Source: an uncultured Alphaproteobacteria bacterium (lineage in GTDB: Bacteria; Pseudomonadota; Alphaproteobacteria; Reyranellales; Reyranellaceae). From it: DNA of 25,197 bases. Every line of letters begins with the position of its first letter. The first letter of the stretch is position 1. The DNA is taken from contig CAIYWM010000325.1 of assembly GCA_903929895.1 (NCBI GenBank), positions 1 through 25,197 of the forward strand. The letters run 5' to 3'. This document shows, one piece after another, positions 1-7,917 of the stretch. The notes under the pieces are model-generated. The model saw only the letters and a list, made by a program, of their open reading frames with translations. It was not told the origin of the DNA and did no database searches. A program made the position numbers and the translations under genes.

Positions 1-902
1 CCTTCGGGCAGAGCGGCCAGATCCGTCTCGTCGTGCCCTACGGTCCCGGCGGCTCGACCGACACGGCCGGCCGGGTCCTGGCCGCGCGCATGTCCGCAGC
101 CACCGGCAAGAACATCGTGGTCGAGAACCGTCCGGGCGGTGGCACGATGGTCGGCATGGTGAACGTCGCCAAGAGCAAGCCCGACGGCACCAGCCTGATG
201 GTCCTGACCACCACGGCGGCGCTGCAGCCGGCGTTCGACATCCCCATGCCGATCGACCCGCAGAAGGACCTCGCGATGGTGTCCCAGCTCGCGGACATTC
301 CCTGCGTGCTCGCGGTCAATGCCAACAACCCGGCCAAGACCTTCGCCGAATTCATCGAGTGGGTGAAGGCGCAGCCCGGCCCCGTGCACTACTCGACCTC
401 GAGCTCCGGCGGCCTGCCGCATCTCTGGGGCGAGGTGATCGCCACGCGCACCAACGGCAAGCTCCAGCACATCCCGTACAAGGCCGCCGCCGAGGCACTG
501 CGCGACGCTGTCGCCGGCCACGTCCCGGCCTTCGTCGACGTGACGACACCGGTCGATGCGCAGATCCGCGCTGGCACGATGCGCGGCCTGATCTGCGGCG
601 CCAAGAGCCGCGTCGCCAACATCCCGACCGTGCCGGTGGCGAGCGAACTTGGACTCCCGGAGCTCGAGGCCGCCGTCTACTTCGGCGTGGCGACGACGGC
701 CGGCACGCCGCCCGAGACGATCCAGCAGCTCAACGCCGCGGTGAATGCCGCGCTGAAGGCCGAGGCGGTGCGCGAGCGGCTGATGTCGCTCGGCTTCATC
801 CCGACCGGCGGCACCCCCGAAGCCTACGCCAAGCGCCTCGCCGACGAGACCGTGCGCTGGCGGAAGGTGATCAAGGACGCGAAAATCCCGGCGCCGACCT
901 GA
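1..902 (+). CDS. Bug/TctC family tripartite tricarboxylate transporter substrate-binding protein (5' partial)
   Basis: The frame is open from the window edge, so the signal peptide and first strand lie outside; the stop is TGA at 900-902. The first visible residues run FGQSGQIRLVVPYGPGGSTD, and VPYxPGGSTD is the hallmark of the Bug (TctC-like) periplasmic binding proteins. Further family marks are the ENRPGGGTMVG segment, HIPYKAAAEALRDAVAGHV, and a C-terminal helix-rich end (GFIPTGGTPEAYAKRLADE). Such proteins bind carboxylates or related small organic acids in the periplasm, either for a TctAB-type transporter or, very often, as orphans with no adjacent membrane subunits. No TctA or TctB gene is visible here. 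The next gene converges on it with only about 21 nt between them. The family call is firm; the ligand cannot be inferred. Confidence 0.93.
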   Translation, partial: FGQSGQIRLVVPYGPGGSTDTAGRVLAARMSAATGKNIVVENRPGGGTMVGMVNVAKSKPDGTSLMVLTTTAALQPAFDIPMPIDPQKDLAMVSQLADIPCVLAVNANNPAKTFAEFIEWVKAQPGPVHYSTSSSGGLPHLWGEVIATRTNGKLQHIPYKAAAEALRDAVAGHVPAFVDVTTPVDAQIRAGTMRGLICGAKSRVANIPTVPVASELGLPELEAAVYFGVATTAGTPPETIQQLNAAVNAALKAEAVRERLMSLGFIPTGGTPEAYAKRLADETVRWRKVIKDAKIPAPT

Positions 903-923
903 ACAAGAGCCCGGAGCCCCTGG

Positions 924-1640
924 CTAGAACGAGCCGGTGAACTCGAACTCGATCGAGTTCCTCACATTGTCGATCTTCCAGGAGCTGAGGCGGCGCAGAA
1001 AGCTCTGCCCCAGCAGGGCCCGGCTCCGTGCCGGGCTGACCGAAGCCATTACATTCTCCATCGTGCGCTCGCCGATCCTGATCGATCGCAGGCGCACGAT
1101 GCGCTGCTGAAGGCCGCTGCCGTCGGCCAGGGTGAAGCGCCGCTGTCCGAGCGAATCGGCTTCGGTGAGGGTGCCGTTGCGCTTCATCTCCTCGGCGAGC
1201 TCCTCCGGGATCTGGACGTTTGCCGCGCCGGAGTCGACGATGAAGTACGCCGTCGACGTACCGTTCACCGTGGCCGGCAGGACGAACACGCCGCCCATCC
1301 TGTGAAACTGCGCGGTCGCCCGCGCCAATGCGGCGTCCGCGAGCGCCTTGGCGCTCGGCTTGCCCGACTGAGGATCGCCACCACACGGTGTCCAGCCGGC
1401 AGGCGCCCCTTCGACAGGCCCGTAGCAGTAATTCGAGGCCGACAGCAGCTTCGAATAGGTATCGCGTTGCTCGCAGGCGGCGATCGCTTCGAGCGCGGGC
1501 GTCGCCGGCGCGCGGCAGGCCGCATTGCTCCTCTGCCACTGCGCGATGAACTGCGGCGCCTCCTGGGACTGCGCCTTCGCTGCCGCAGCTTCCACGAGCA
1601 GCGTCGCGGCAAGCATCACCAGGAACAGTGTCGATCTCAT
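924..1640 (-). CDS. Secreted retropepsin-like aspartic protease (clan AA)
   Basis: A 238-residue protein begins with a clear Sec signal peptide (MRSTLFLVMLAATLLVEAAAAKAQ, cleavage about residue 24), so it should act in the periplasm or be lipid-free secreted. The C-terminal half is a single retropepsin-like domain: strand GGVFVLPATVNG (117-127), catalytic-type loop FIVDSGAANVQIP with D136-S137-G138, and the closing ALLGQSFLRRLSSWKIDN segment (209-225), the typical second psi-loop motif of these bacterial proteases. As with retropepsins it would need to dimerise to form an active site. The region before the domain (about 25-115) carries four cysteines (42, 56, 72, 86), which could form two disulphides; I do not recognise a domain there. 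The usual catalytic triplet is DTG or DSG; here it is DSG. The substrate is unknown. The gene converges with the Bug gene and diverges from the small gene at 1897. Confidence 0.82.
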   Translation of the reverse strand: MRSTLFLVMLAATLLVEAAAAKAQSQEAPQFIAQWQRSNAACRAPATPALEAIAACEQRDTYSKLLSASNYCYGPVEGAPAGWTPCGGDPQSGKPSAKALADAALARATAQFHRMGGVFVLPATVNGTSTAYFIVDSGAANVQIPEELAEEMKRNGTLTEADSLGQRRFTLADGSGLQQRIVRLRSIRIGERTMENVMASVSPARSRALLGQSFLRRLSSWKIDNVRNSIEFEFTGSF

Positions 1641-1706
1641 CGTTTCCGTCCGATCACTATTGCAGCCGGTTGGACTCTCCCGCGCGCAACCTGTACGAAG
1701 TCTATA

Positions 1707-1738
1707 CCATCGCCCACCAAACGGTTGGCCTGCGATGG
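1707..1738. other. Nested inverted repeat in the 256-bp divergent spacer
   Basis: The spacer between the protease gene (-) and the gene at 1897 (+) must hold promoters for both. Within it, 7-bp arms ccatcgc (1707-1713) and gcgatgg (1732-1738) pair perfectly, and an inner ccaa/ttgg pairing (1717-1720 with 1725-1728) nests inside. It could be an operator or a transcript hairpin, or chance in GC-rich DNA. I see no convincing -35/-10 pair and no other feature in this spacer. Confidence 0.25.
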
Positions 1739-1896
1739 CTGAGAGATGCGTGTGCTCCCGCCCGCGTACCGAGGCGACCGCATCTGGACTGGCCCGAGTC
1801 GCCGGTCTCGTTCTTGAGCTTCCTCATTCTGTCGAACTCCGGCTGCGCAATCCTGCGCGTCGGATGGCGAGGGCTGATGCCCCCAAAGGACTTCCC

Positions 1897-2259
1897 ATGG
1901 AAATGCCAAAGAACATCTCCACCCTGATCTGGAGCGCCGTCGGCGGCGCCGTCCTCACCATGGGCGTCGGCTTCACTTGGGGTGGCTGGGTCACAGGCGG
2001 AACCGCGCGCAAGGACTCCGCCTCCGCGGTCCGTGACGCCGTCGTCGTCGCGCTGGCACCGATCTGCGTCGACCGCTTCAGCCGCCAGAATGATGCCGCG
2101 GTGAAGATCGCCGAACTCGGCAAGGCCAGCACCTGGGACCGTGGCAACGTGATCGCCAAGAGCGGCTTCGCCACGATGCCGGGCGCCAAGGACGCCGACT
2201 CCGATGTAGCGCGCGCCTGCGCCGAAATCCTGGCGAACCCGCCCACGCCCAAGACCTGA
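1897..2259 (+). CDS. Small membrane-anchored protein of unknown function
   Basis: Start chosen at ATG 1897 because AAAGGA ends at 1890, six bases upstream; the frame is open further upstream but that extension has no SD and no protein-like character. The 120-residue product has one hydrophobic N-terminal segment (about 9-31, IWSAVGGAVLTMGVGFTWGG) that reads as an uncleaved membrane anchor or glycine-rich transmembrane helix. A soluble tail follows with a conserved-looking region around VVVALAPICVDRFSRQ and a second cysteine near the end (C57, C108). It resembles short conserved hypothetical proteins of alphaproteobacteria, but I do not recognise a named domain and assign no function. The gene stands alone: divergent from the protease gene and convergent with the decarboxylase, with a terminator-like hairpin beyond its stop. 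Confidence 0.7.
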   Translation: MEMPKNISTLIWSAVGGAVLTMGVGFTWGGWVTGGTARKDSASAVRDAVVVALAPICVDRFSRQNDAAVKIAELGKASTWDRGNVIAKSGFATMPGAKDADSDVARACAEILANPPTPKT

Positions 2260-2313
2260 ACGGCAGTTCCGGGCCGGCGGACTTAACCCCGGCCCCGGGA
2301 CCGGCGGGGCGTA

Positions 2314-2342
2314 ACACGGGACGGACATCATCCGTCCTGTGT
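2314..2342. terminator. Hairpin between converging genes, likely bidirectional terminator
   Basis: Arms acacgggacgga (2314-2325) and tccgtcctgtgt (2331-2342) form a 12-bp stem with one G-U pair and a 5-nt loop. It lies between the stop of the small membrane protein (2259) and the stop of the decarboxylase gene (2349), where a shared terminator is expected. No clear U-tract follows on either strand, so termination efficiency is uncertain. Confidence 0.6.
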
Positions 2343-2348
2343 GACCGC

Positions 2349-3185
2349 CTATCGATCCTTGGCCATCTCGGCCTTCTCGAGCGCGGCGGCCGGGTCCTGG
2401 GTCAGGTCGGCATGCAGGAATTCGCGCGTCTCGGGGATCGCCAGATGCAGATCGTCGAGGTCCTGCACCTGCACGTCGAGCGAGGCCGCCTTGCAGCCCA
2501 GCACATGGCCGCCCGCCTTGCGATCCTCGGTCAGGAAATGCAGATGCCAGCCCGCCACGGCAATGGTGCGCGAATAGGCCGGCGACCAGAAGCCGACCAT
2601 CGTTCCCTTGATATTGCTCTGCCGGAATTCGGCCTGGGCATCGGTCGCCTTGTCGAGATGAACGCCCGCCTCGACCTTGCAGGCGACCCGCCAGTAGACC
2701 TCGTCGAACAGGCCGTCGACGCGCACCGCGAAGAACAGATTGTCCGACCGGCGCAACTTGTCGAGTTCACCGGTGAGCGACGACATGGACGTGACGTTCT
2801 CGATCTTGCCTCGATGCTGCGGCTGGAAGTTGGTCAGGGTCGCGAAGGGCACGGGCGCCGCGTCAGCGGGCGCAGTGATGCTGCCATCGGCATGGGCCTG
2901 ATAGAATTTTCCGTCGAGGACGACCATCTCGCCGTCGAGCCCCTCGAACGTGCCGAGCCCGAAATCGCCGTGCGTCCTGAGGCCTCCCACCGTGACCGCT
3001 TCGTTGTAGACCCCCTGCACCAACGCGCCCGTGGTCGAGACCTGGAAGAGCGTCGAATGGTCGAGGCCCAGCGCTTCGGACAGCGCCCGGGATACGAAAT
3101 GGCGCAGGGGTTCGCCGGTCTTCTCGCAGTGCGCCAGAAGCGCGTCCATGAGCGATTGATAGACTTCGGTCGTCAGCCTCGGCAT
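2349..3185 (-). CDS. budA: Alpha-acetolactate decarboxylase with RHH-like N-terminal segment
   Basis: Converts (S)-2-acetolactate to (R)-acetoin and CO2 in the cytoplasm, the second step of acetoin/butanediol formation. The 278-residue product shows the family core: LFQVSTTGALVQGVYNEAV (46-64), THGDFGLGTFEGLDGEMVVLDG (71-92), and the zinc-binding GWHLHFLTEDRKAGGHVLG with H214, H216 and H227 as ligands. The start at ATG 3185 has AAGGA seven bases upstream. Residues 1-42 precede the normal core and read like a CopG/Arc-type ribbon-helix-helix: strand PRLTTEVYQ, helix SLMDALLAHCEKTG, turn GEP, helix LRHFVSRALSEALGL. There is no signal peptide, unlike the Bacillus enzymes. It is divergent from the acetolactate synthase gene with an 89-bp shared promoter region, so the two enzymes form one functional unit. 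The enzyme call is firm; the RHH reading is inference. Confidence 0.93.
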   Translation of the reverse strand: MPRLTTEVYQSLMDALLAHCEKTGEPLRHFVSRALSEALGLDHSTLFQVSTTGALVQGVYNEAVTVGGLRTHGDFGLGTFEGLDGEMVVLDGKFYQAHADGSITAPADAAPVPFATLTNFQPQHRGKIENVTSMSSLTGELDKLRRSDNLFFAVRVDGLFDEVYWRVACKVEAGVHLDKATDAQAEFRQSNIKGTMVGFWSPAYSRTIAVAGWHLHFLTEDRKAGGHVLGCKAASLDVQVQDLDDLHLAIPETREFLHADLTQDPAAALEKAEMAKDR

Positions 3186-3221
3186 TGCGCCATCCTTCCA
3201 TCGCGGGCGACAAGGGCGGCC

Positions 3222-3245
3222 CGTCCGGGCATGATCGCCCGGACG
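3222..3245. promoter_or_regulatory. 9-bp inverted repeat in the budA/budB divergent promoter region
   Basis: Perfect arms cgtccgggc (3222-3230) and gcccggacg (3237-3245) are separated by atgatc. The repeat sits midway in the only spacer between the divergent decarboxylase and synthase genes, where an operator controlling both is expected. It could equally be a 5'-leader hairpin of the synthase mRNA, ending 29 nt before its start codon. No alsR-like LysR regulator gene is in the window. Confidence 0.4.
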
Positions 3246-3274
3246 CGGCCAGGAATCGAGAGCGGAGCAACACG

Positions 3275-4933
3275 ATGAGCGACCCGAAAAACGGCGCGCA
3301 CCTGCTGGTGCGCAACCTCGAGGCGCAGGGCGTCGAGTACATATTCGGCATTCCCGGCGCCAAGATCGATCCCGTCTTCGACGCGCTGGTCGACTCGAAG
3401 ATCAAGCTGGTCGTCTGCCGCCACGAGCAGAACGCGACCTTTATCGCGGGCGGGCTGGGCCGGCTGACCGGCAAGGCCGGCGTCGTGCTCGTGACCTCCG
3501 GCCCCGGCGTATCGAACCTCGCCACCGGCCTCGCGACCGCCAACACCGAAGGCGATCCCGTGGTGGCGCTGGGCGGCGCCGTCCCGGTCGCCGACCGGCT
3601 GAAGCAGGCGCATCAGAGCATGGATACGGTGGCGCTGCTGCGGCCCATCACCAAGTACGCGGCCGAGATCGATTCGCCTTCGGCGATTTCCGAAGCGACT
3701 GCCGCCGCCTTCCGCGCCGCCGAGTCCGGCCGGCCGGGCACCGCCTTCCTCGGACTGCCCAAGGACGTCATGAAGGCCCCGGCTCCTGGTGCCGTCCTGA
3801 CCCCCGCGACCGTCCCTGCGATGGGCGCGGCCAACACCGAAGCGATCGCCGCCGCCGCCGCCCTGATCGAGGCGGCGCAACGGCCGGTCATGCTGCTCGG
3901 CATGCTGGCCAGCCAGGGTCCCGTCGCCCAGGCGGTTCGCGCGCTGCTCGCCCGCACGCGGCTCGCCGTCGCCGGCACCTACCAGGCCGCGGGCGTGGTG
4001 CCGCGCGACCGGCTCGACTGTTTCGGCGGACGGGTCGGCCTGTTCCACAACCAGCCGGCCGACCGTCTGCTCGACGAGGCCGACGTCGTGATCACCGTGG
4101 GGTTCGATCCCGTGGAATACGACCCCGCGCTCTGGAATGCCGGACGCACGCGCAAGCTGATCCACATCGATTGCATCCCGGCCGACTACGACCAATGTTA
4201 CCGGCCGGACATCGAGCTGATGGGCGACAGCGCCGCCACCCTTCGCGCCCTCTCGGCACTGCTGCGGCCGAAGGATCGCCCGACGCAATCGGAGCTGCTG
4301 GCCGAGATCCAGCGCGAGCGCGCAACGGTGGCCGCAGAGGCGGCCAAACGTACCGGCTCCCCGGTCCATCCGCTGCGGCTGGTGCACGAGCTGCAGAAGC
4401 TGATCGACGAGGATGTGACCCTCTGCTCCGACATGGGATCGTTCCATATCTGGATGGCGCGGCATCTCATCAGCCACCGGCCGCGCCAGATCCTGATCAG
4501 CAACGGACAGCAGACATTGGGCGTCGCCCTGCCCTGGGGAATCGCGGCCTGCCTCGCCGAGCCCGGCCGCAAGGTTCTGTCGGTGTCGGGCGATGGCGGC
4601 TTCCTGTTCTCCGCCGTCGAACTCGAGACGGCAGTGCGCCTCAAGTGCAACTTCGTGCATCTCGTCTGGATCGACGGCAGCTACAACATGGTCGGCATCC
4701 AGCAGGTTGCCGCCTACGGCCGGGATTCAGGCGTCCATTTCGGCCCGGTGGACCTGGTGAAGTTCGCCGAGTCGATGGGCGCGCAGGGCCTGATGATCAA
4801 GGACGCCGACGAGATCGGTCCGGTGCTGCGCAAGGCGATGGCAATGGAAGGTCCGGTGCTGGTCGGCGTGCACGTCGACTATCGCGACAATCCAGGCCTG
4901 ATGGCCGCGATGCATGAGGACGTCATCATCTGA
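3275..4933 (+). CDS. budB: Catabolic (FAD-independent type) acetolactate synthase
   Basis: Condenses two pyruvates to 2-acetolactate with thiamine diphosphate and Mg2+. Start chosen at ATG 3275 with GGAG seven bases upstream, giving 552 residues, the usual length for AlsS/BudB. The N-terminal PYR domain holds IFGIPGAKIDPVFDAL (23-38) and the catalytic glutamate E51 in RHEQNATF. The segment VVLVTSGPGVSNLATGLATAN continues TEGDPVVALGG, as in Bacillus and Klebsiella catabolic synthases. The C-terminal PP domain has the ThDP motif GDGG (439-442) through WIDGSYN (465-471). The gene pairs with the divergent decarboxylase rather than with a small regulatory ilvN-like subunit, which supports the acetoin pathway over branched-chain amino acid synthesis. 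No butanediol dehydrogenase gene is nearby, so acetoin is the likely end product. Confidence 0.93.
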   Translation: MSDPKNGAHLLVRNLEAQGVEYIFGIPGAKIDPVFDALVDSKIKLVVCRHEQNATFIAGGLGRLTGKAGVVLVTSGPGVSNLATGLATANTEGDPVVALGGAVPVADRLKQAHQSMDTVALLRPITKYAAEIDSPSAISEATAAAFRAAESGRPGTAFLGLPKDVMKAPAPGAVLTPATVPAMGAANTEAIAAAAALIEAAQRPVMLLGMLASQGPVAQAVRALLARTRLAVAGTYQAAGVVPRDRLDCFGGRVGLFHNQPADRLLDEADVVITVGFDPVEYDPALWNAGRTRKLIHIDCIPADYDQCYRPDIELMGDSAATLRALSALLRPKDRPTQSELLAEIQRERATVAAEAAKRTGSPVHPLRLVHELQKLIDEDVTLCSDMGSFHIWMARHLISHRPRQILISNGQQTLGVALPWGIAACLAEPGRKVLSVSGDGGFLFSAVELETAVRLKCNFVHLVWIDGSYNMVGIQQVAAYGRDSGVHFGPVDLVKFAESMGAQGLMIKDADEIGPVLRKAMAMEGPVLVGVHVDYRDNPGLMAAMHEDVII

Positions 4934-4958
4934 CATCCCTCGGGGTGACGGTCCGCGA

Positions 4959-5468
4959 TCAGCGCAGACCGTAGGACCGACGGCCGGCCGACGTCAGGTC
5001 GACCGCCCAGGCGCCGAGCAGGCAGAGAAACGCCAGGATCGCGCCGAGCGTACGGACGTGGTTCCACAGCGCCCACGGAACGTAGAAGTCCTTCCAGTAG
5101 CTCGCCGCATTGGCGTCGGCACCCGCCACGGTGGCCAGCGTCTCGTTCAACGGCACGTTGACCTGCAGGGTGACGCCTATCACCGCGGCCGCATGGATCA
5201 GCGCTGCAAGGCCGGCGAGGCGCGCCGCGCTGCGGTGGCCGGCCGAACGGGCGCCCAGCGCCGCCAGGAGCGGCAGGATGAGGGCGCCGAAGAAGACGAC
5301 GGCGAAGATCGGGCTGCGCACGACGATGTTGATGCCATGCATCGAGTTCACGGCGGACATGGCACCGCCGAGGTCGAGACCCGGCATGACGATGGTCGAG
5401 AAGGAATAGAAGATGCCCGCGCTCAGTGCGGTGCACAGCAAGGCGAGGACGAAGAAGACGTGGCGCAT
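4959..5468 (-). CDS. DUF1772 family integral membrane protein
   Basis: A 169-residue hydrophobic protein with about four membrane helices: RHVFFVLALLCTALSAGIFYS (2-22), the IFAVVFFGALILPLLAALG region, a central LAGLAALIHAAAVIGVTL helix, and a C-terminal LGAILAFLCLLGAWAV helix. Family marks are the early FYSFSTIVMPGL and the later VNVPLNETL with the WNHVRTLGAILAFL end, typical of DUF1772 (related to fungal anthrone-oxygenase-like proteins). Function in bacteria is not established. GGAG lies eight bases before ATG 5468. It follows the flavoprotein monooxygenase by 39 nt on the same strand and could be the last gene of that cluster, but nothing shows a shared role. Confidence 0.8.
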   Translation of the reverse strand: MRHVFFVLALLCTALSAGIFYSFSTIVMPGLDLGGAMSAVNSMHGINIVVRSPIFAVVFFGALILPLLAALGARSAGHRSAARLAGLAALIHAAAVIGVTLQVNVPLNETLATVAGADANAASYWKDFYVPWALWNHVRTLGAILAFLCLLGAWAVDLTSAGRRSYGLR

Positions 5469-5507
5469 CCCTGAAACTCCGCTGACCCACCCTACGAAGC
5501 TGCAGCC

Positions 5508-6686
5508 CTAGCCGAGGCCGTTGCCGCCGTAAAGCCAATCGAGCGCATCGAGCCACTGGTCCTGCGTCCGGGCGCCCATCATGGCGTTGCGCAATGCCGC
5601 GTGCAGGCCTGCCGGATGATAGACGTGATCGCCCATAGCGCGTGACATAAGCTGTGTTCTCGCCGTGCGCAGGACGCGGCGGTCGCGATAGGTGACGAGA
5701 CCGGCCTCGATGGACTCGCTGCGGCACAGCGAATCGGCGAGGCAGACGGCGTCCTCCATCGCCATGCAGCCTCCCTGTGACATGTACTGCAGCATAGGGT
5801 GTGCAGCGTCTCCCAGCAGGGCCACCCGCCCATCGACCCAGCGGTCGACCGGATCGCGGTCACAGAGAACCCACATGTGCCAGTTCCGGCCACGGCCTAT
5901 GATGTTCTGTGCCCGTTCGCAGACATGCGTGAAGCCCTTGCGGACCTCTTCCGTATCGACCGGCCTGCCGGCGACGGGCTCGGGCGCGTGGTTGTGATAG
6001 GTCACGACGAGGTTGAAGAGCTTCCACCCCGATAGCGGATAGTGGACGATGTGGCACTTCGGCCCGGCCCACAGGGTCGCGGCGTTCCAGCGCAGATCCT
6101 CCGGCATCTGGTCGGTCGGAATCACCGAGCGGTAGGTCGTATGTCCCGAGACGCGCGGCGGACCGTCATTGGTCACCTGTGTGCGCACGTTCGACCACAG
6201 CCCGTCGGCGCCGATCAGGGCGCGGCCCCTGACCGTCTCGCCGTTGCGCAGCCGGGCGGCGACCGACGTGCCATCCTGGTCATAGCCGGTGACTTCGGCG
6301 CTGGTGCGCAGTTCGATCAGGGGATGCTCCTCGCACCCCTTCAGCAGCACGCCATGAAGATCGCCGCGGTGGACGACGGCGTAGGGATTGCCGAAGCGGG
6401 CGCGGAACCTGTCACCGAGGTCGATGTGGCAGATCTCGCCGTCGGCCAGCGCATCCATCAGCCGCAACTGGTCGATATAGACCGCCATGCCGCGCGCCGC
6501 CTCGCCGACGCCGAGCCGGTCGAAGCAGTGGAAGGCGTTGGGCCCCAGCTGGATGCCGGCGCCGATCTCGCCCAGCCGGCTCGCTTTCTCCAGCACCTGC
6601 GAGGCGATGCCCTTCTGGGCGAGCGCCAGCGCCGTCGCCAGTCCGCCGATGCCGCCGCCGGCGATGAGGATCCTATCTGGGGCCAC
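5508..6686 (-). CDS. FAD-dependent aromatic monooxygenase, 3-hydroxybenzoate 6-hydroxylase-like
   Basis: A 392-residue group A flavoprotein hydroxylase. Dinucleotide-binding GAGGGIGG-type motif is LIAGGGIGGL (7-16) with acidic E33 at the end of strand 2; the DG motif is ALIGADGLWSNVR (156-168) and the second FAD motif is VALLGDAAHPMLQYMSQGG (288-306). The GIQLGPNAFHCFDRLGVGE stretch and the QGGCMAMEDAV end are those of enzymes that hydroxylate 3-hydroxybenzoate to gentisate with NADH and O2; salicylate hydroxylases are close relatives, so the substrate is inference. The start is GTG 6686, lying inside the end of the upstream CoA-transferase gene (14-nt overlap), which implies translational coupling. 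An ATG start would fall after the first FAD strand, so GTG is the sensible choice. No gentisate dioxygenase is in the window. Confidence 0.85.
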   Translation of the reverse strand: MAPDRILIAGGGIGGLATALALAQKGIASQVLEKASRLGEIGAGIQLGPNAFHCFDRLGVGEAARGMAVYIDQLRLMDALADGEICHIDLGDRFRARFGNPYAVVHRGDLHGVLLKGCEEHPLIELRTSAEVTGYDQDGTSVAARLRNGETVRGRALIGADGLWSNVRTQVTNDGPPRVSGHTTYRSVIPTDQMPEDLRWNAATLWAGPKCHIVHYPLSGWKLFNLVVTYHNHAPEPVAGRPVDTEEVRKGFTHVCERAQNIIGRGRNWHMWVLCDRDPVDRWVDGRVALLGDAAHPMLQYMSQGGCMAMEDAVCLADSLCRSESIEAGLVTYRDRRVLRTARTQLMSRAMGDHVYHPAGLHAALRNAMMGARTQDQWLDALDWLYGGNGLG

Positions 6687-7887
6687 CGATGACCTTGTCG
6701 TCGTGCAACCGGGCGATCTCGTGCCCGGGCAGGCCCAGGATACCGGACAGGATCTCGTCCGTATGCTGCCCCAGGACGGGTGCCGGCTGCGGCGGCTGGC
6801 GCGGCACCGCGCCGAACTGCATCGGCGAGGCGGCGACCGGATAGCTTCCGATGCCCGGCTGATCGAGGATCGTGAACATCGGGTTGTCGAGCACGTTCGC
6901 CCTGTCGGCCGCCAGCTCGCGGAACGTCTGGTAGGGCGCCCAGAGCGCTCCGGCCTTCTTCAGGGCGGCCGAGATCTCCGCCGCGTCGTGAGCGGCGACC
7001 CACGGCTCGATCACGGCGATGAGCTGCTGGCGGGCGTCCCAGCGGCCGGCATCGCTCTTGAGATCGACCCCCGTCTCGACCTCGATTTTCCTGAAGGCGT
7101 CGGCGAACCCGCCAGCGGCGGCCAGCGCATCGACATGGCGGTCCGAGAAGATGCAGATCATCACGAAGCGGCCATCCTTCGTGCGGAAGTCGCGACCGAA
7201 GGTACCGAAGATCTCGTTGCCGAACCGCGGGCGATCGACATCGTTCACGACCGCTTCGCCGATGTAGCCCAGCGCCGATGTGGTCGCGAGCGCCATGTCC
7301 TGCAGCGGCAGCACGATCTTCTGCCCCTCGCCCGTCATGCGGCGGTGACGCTCGGCCGCCAGCAGCGACAGGGCACCGGCATAGGCGGCGGCGAGATCCC
7401 ACGGCGGACAGACCGCATTCACCGGCCCTTCATGTCCGACCGGGCCCGTGACCATGGGAAAGCCGGTAATGGCGTTCACCGTGTAATCGACGTGGGCCGA
7501 ACCGTCGCGCGCACCGATGATGTTGAGCGCGATCAGGTCGGCACGCTTCTTCGCCAGCTCCTCGTAGGCGAGCCAGCCGCGCGCCGGCATGTTGGTGGTG
7601 AAGATGCCCGCGCCCTCGCCCGGCGCGGTGATCAGCGCCGTGAGCAGTTCGCGGCCCCGGGGATTGCGCAGGTCGACGGCGATCGAGCGTTTGCCCTTGT
7701 TGAGGCCGGCCCAGTAGATCGAGCGGCCGTCCTCGGTGACCGGCCAGCGCTCATTGTCGAGGCCGCCCTTGATGTCGTCGAAGCGGATCACGTCGGCGCC
7801 CATCTGGGCCAGCGTCATGCCTCCCAATGGCGCGGCGATGAACGCCGAGCCCTCGACGATGCGGAGGCCCGCCAGAATACCTGTCAT
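6673..7887 (-). CDS. Class III (CaiB/BaiF) CoA-transferase resembling 2-methylfumaryl-CoA isomerase (Mct)
   Basis: A 404-residue family III CoA-transferase. The N-terminal ILAGLRIVEGSAFIAAPLGG followed by MTLAQMGADVIRFD (24-37), WAGLNKGKRSIAVDLRNPRG (59-78) and the late VLGQHTDEIL are family III signatures. Some details are closer, as I recall it, to the Chloroflexus mesaconyl-C1-CoA/C4-CoA transferase than to carnitine or oxalate CoA-transferases: EGSAFIAAPLGGMTLAQ, RWPVTEDG, the FTTNMPARGWLAYEEL region and DNPMFTILDQPGIGSYP. An aspartate in the PPWDL motif (D164) occupies the place expected for the catalytic Asp. Such an enzyme moves CoA within or between dicarboxylic acids. It sits between an ene-reductase and an aromatic hydroxylase gene in one leftward unit, suggesting a carboxylic acid degradation pathway. 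The family is firm; the exact reaction is inference. Confidence 0.85.
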   Translation of the reverse strand: MTGILAGLRIVEGSAFIAAPLGGMTLAQMGADVIRFDDIKGGLDNERWPVTEDGRSIYWAGLNKGKRSIAVDLRNPRGRELLTALITAPGEGAGIFTTNMPARGWLAYEELAKKRADLIALNIIGARDGSAHVDYTVNAITGFPMVTGPVGHEGPVNAVCPPWDLAAAYAGALSLLAAERHRRMTGEGQKIVLPLQDMALATTSALGYIGEAVVNDVDRPRFGNEIFGTFGRDFRTKDGRFVMICIFSDRHVDALAAAGGFADAFRKIEVETGVDLKSDAGRWDARQQLIAVIEPWVAAHDAAEISAALKKAGALWAPYQTFRELAADRANVLDNPMFTILDQPGIGSYPVAASPMQFGAVPRQPPQPAPVLGQHTDEILSGILGLPGHEIARLHDDKVIGGPR

Positions 7888-7917
7888 GAACGTTTCCCGT
7901 ATTTATTGTCTGTCTTC

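Noticed and set aside
1731..1750. ctgagag after a hairpin, reminiscent of a TPP riboswitch core
   Set aside because: The remaining conserved parts of a THI element are absent and the downstream gene is not a thiamine gene.
3173..4660. A 495-codon open frame on the - strand opposite the acetolactate synthase
   Set aside because: No protein-like motifs; the + strand has the full ThDP enzyme with SD and correct length.
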